A DNA stretch of 64,000 nucleotides, from NCBI GenBank assembly GCA_016806645.1, contig JACSYO010002159.1, positions 1,348,501 through 1,412,500 of the forward strand. Direction: 5' to 3'. The notes beneath the pieces are model-generated. The model was not told where the DNA came from. It worked only from the letters and a program-made list of their open reading frames with translations, and searched no databases. Shown here one piece after another: positions 61,849 through 64,000 of the stretch. Position numbers and translations under genes: made by a program. The stretch's first letter is position 1. Every line of letters begins with the position of its first letter. Source of the DNA: Ophiodon elongatus. Taxonomy: Eukaryota; Chordata; Actinopteri; Perciformes; Hexagrammidae.

Positions 61849-64000
61849 TAGCTAGCCATCTAACTATCACCAAATTGGTGTTTTTTTTTATTTATGATTA
61901 TCTTTTAATACCCCGTGGTTAAACATGCAGTGTGGACCTGTGTCTATCCCTTATGGTAGTGAGAGTAATTGCAAACACAATGCCACATGTGCTTTTTGGA
62001 CACCAACTGGCCGGGTTCATACAGCCAGCAGCTCTTCACAGCTCCAAGAACATCACCGTAGATTTTCAAATAGCTGTTATTTGGATAAACTGATCAGATA
62101 TTGGGAATCTAAATGTTTTTTTTTTTTTTAAACTTAATAACAGTTTTAATAAAAGCTTAGAAACATTGTTTAGGCAAGTAAAGGATGACAGCACTCATCA
62201 AAGTAATCGCACCCCCGCTCTAAAACGGAAGTAAGATTACAAAATGATGCAATGCAGAAGCACCCCCTAGTTCAGGTGAAAAAAATAATGAAAAAATGTT
62301 GATAGCTCTTTTTAATTTAGCTGAATCAATTGTATTGTATATAGTGTTAATATTGGACTTTATTTACACATAACCAACAGCGATGGTGGCTCCTCAACCA
62401 TTTTGCCAGTCGTTTGCTGACCCTTGTTCTTTTCACCAAGTGCGAGTGGCTATAGTCGTTGGTCTCGATATATCAATTCTAGCTCAGAGGCCGATGAGCG
62501 TTTCCTCTGACTAAGATGCTCAAAATTACAGTCTAAACGTGATGACATGAACGCAGCATGAGCCTGATCAGTGAGCCAGCCACAGATGTGGCACACCTGA
62601 ATGTAATACAGCCATGATTATTGATATTGATTACACTTGTGCTTCTATTGCTGTGACACGTCAAAATGTCTGCTGATAAAAAGGCCAATGGCGCTCTGAA
62701 AAAAAATCAAATTTAAATCGGACCCAAAGAAAACCTTACAGAAACATCAACCTTTTGCAACGAAGCAAAATTCTGTCATTTGTTCAAAACACTTAAGATG
62801 AATGCAAGGATTATATTTTCCAGTTAACAAGGAGACGTCCACAAATCATTGGAAGTTTTCACAGTTGTCTGTAGGTGGTCAGTGGGTTTCTAAAGGTGAG
62901 GTAACTTTGCACAGAAAAAGCCACTGTGAAGAGTTACTGCACATTTCATGGGACATTTTTCAAGGATGCTTGAACTCCTGTGGAGTCACAGGTAATTCAC
63001 ATTTTGTTAAAGGACTCCAAAATTGCACCCGGCTGTTATTTTCCTGCAGTCACTGACTCATAACTAAGCTGCCTTTCAGGCCAAGCTCATACGACAGCAG
63101 TCTAGTTTCTGCAGTTTCTTGTAAGAATTCGTTTTTTGTCACTGTCGCATCAGGTCTGTCATTGTTGCTGAGCGGGAGAAGAAGCAGTTCAGACTTTGAA
63201 GACAATGTCTGAATTAAGTCAAAGATATTCAGAGACATTATTTATCTTAGCTCGACACCCCCATCCATATTCTGCTCTGTGCTAATTAACATTAAAAGAG
63301 CATTGTTACGTACTGCTGTAAGCAAGTATAGTATAAGAAAGTTGTATATGTCTATGTGCATTTGAGAACTGATGGGAGTTCTTTTCCCACCATTCATTTT
63401 TATGACCTGCAACATTTGAGAACAAGCTTCCCCAGCTGGGAATGGACAGGAATGCTAATTAGCTTAATTAACAAATTTGCATAAACCTAGCCTTGATGGT
63501 CTGCCAGATCATAACTACAAGTACCAGCTTCTTTGGATACTTTTTAATGATAATATAAAAAAAGGCCTTTGGTTATGTCAGTGACTGCAGTGAGTAATCA
63601 TACGCAGTATTCAAGCTACTCTGAATTAGCCCTGCCTTACTTTGGAATTCAACAGCCCATGGACAGGAAACATAAATTTGACAGAAAAAGCTGTTAATCC
63701 ACTTTAAACCAGAGATTGAAATTTCTCCAAGCACTTAGACTGAAATAACCCCCACTAGGCATGTGATGATGACATCATCACATTAATAGTCAGCGCAAAT
63801 CAGGCAACTCTGAATTGCTTCAAAGAGCTTTGCTTACTTTGCAAAGTTTAACTTCACTCAGTTCTTGAACTCGTCAATACAGTAGATCCGCTTTTGGTTT
63901 TATTGTTCTTGACCAAATTAGTTTTTTTTCCTCACAAGACTTTCAACAAATACCATCAGATGTTTTGAGGCAGTGACCATCTGTCCTCCAAGTGTCTACG

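Larger units (their letters stand above)
58511..64000 (+). other. Start of pcp4 intron 1 (extends beyond the window)
   Basis: About 5.5 kb with no convincing exon. It contains a GAG-triplet tract (60392-60442), a 16-bp inverted repeat (61809-61848), several T runs and otherwise AT-rich sequence. Short open frames here lack splice-site support. Confidence 0.4.

Overview
This is vertebrate nuclear DNA, most likely from a ray-finned fish of the spiny-rayed (percomorph) type. Genes are split by GT-AG introns, poly(A) signals follow stop codons, microsatellites are frequent, and several interspersed repeats look like families I know from percomorph genomes. Nothing here is bacterial, phage, plasmid or CRISPR.

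The gene order is get1/wrb (+), lca5l (-), sh3bgr (+), igsf5 (+), pcp4 (+, first exon only). From memory this is the order and orientation on human chromosome 21q22.2, except that no B3GALT5 lies between sh3bgr and igsf5. The shared order supports each gene identity independently of the protein matches.

Layout: 1-593 is the get1 upstream region. 594-3520 is get1, five coding exons for a 170-residue ER insertase subunit. 3673-8338 is lca5l on the minus strand, nine coding exons, tail-to-tail with get1. 8340-9046 is a divergent promoter region with an RFX-type X-box on the lca5l side and a MEF2-consensus site on the sh3bgr side. 9047-20721 is sh3bgr, whose thioredoxin-like domain comes from three exons and whose acidic tail comes from two ordinary exons plus a run of 24-30 bp microexons. 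20722-23298 is intergenic and repeat-rich. 23299-37321 is igsf5, nine coding exons for a two-Ig-domain junctional protein ending in a PDZ ligand; a solo LTR with a perfect 5-bp target duplication sits just upstream of its third coding exon. 37322-58384 is a 21-kb stretch with no gene I can support. 58385-64000 holds a TATA promoter and a three-codon first exon assigned to pcp4, then part of its first intron.

The genes do not form one pathway: get1 acts in ER membrane protein insertion, lca5l is a candidate ciliary coiled-coil protein, sh3bgr is muscle-associated, igsf5 is an epithelial junction protein and pcp4 is a neuronal calmodulin regulator. Exon boundaries were read by eye from splice sites and codon phase and have not been checked against transcripts. 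Repeat families are described by resemblance remembered from other fish genomes and by matches between copies inside this window.
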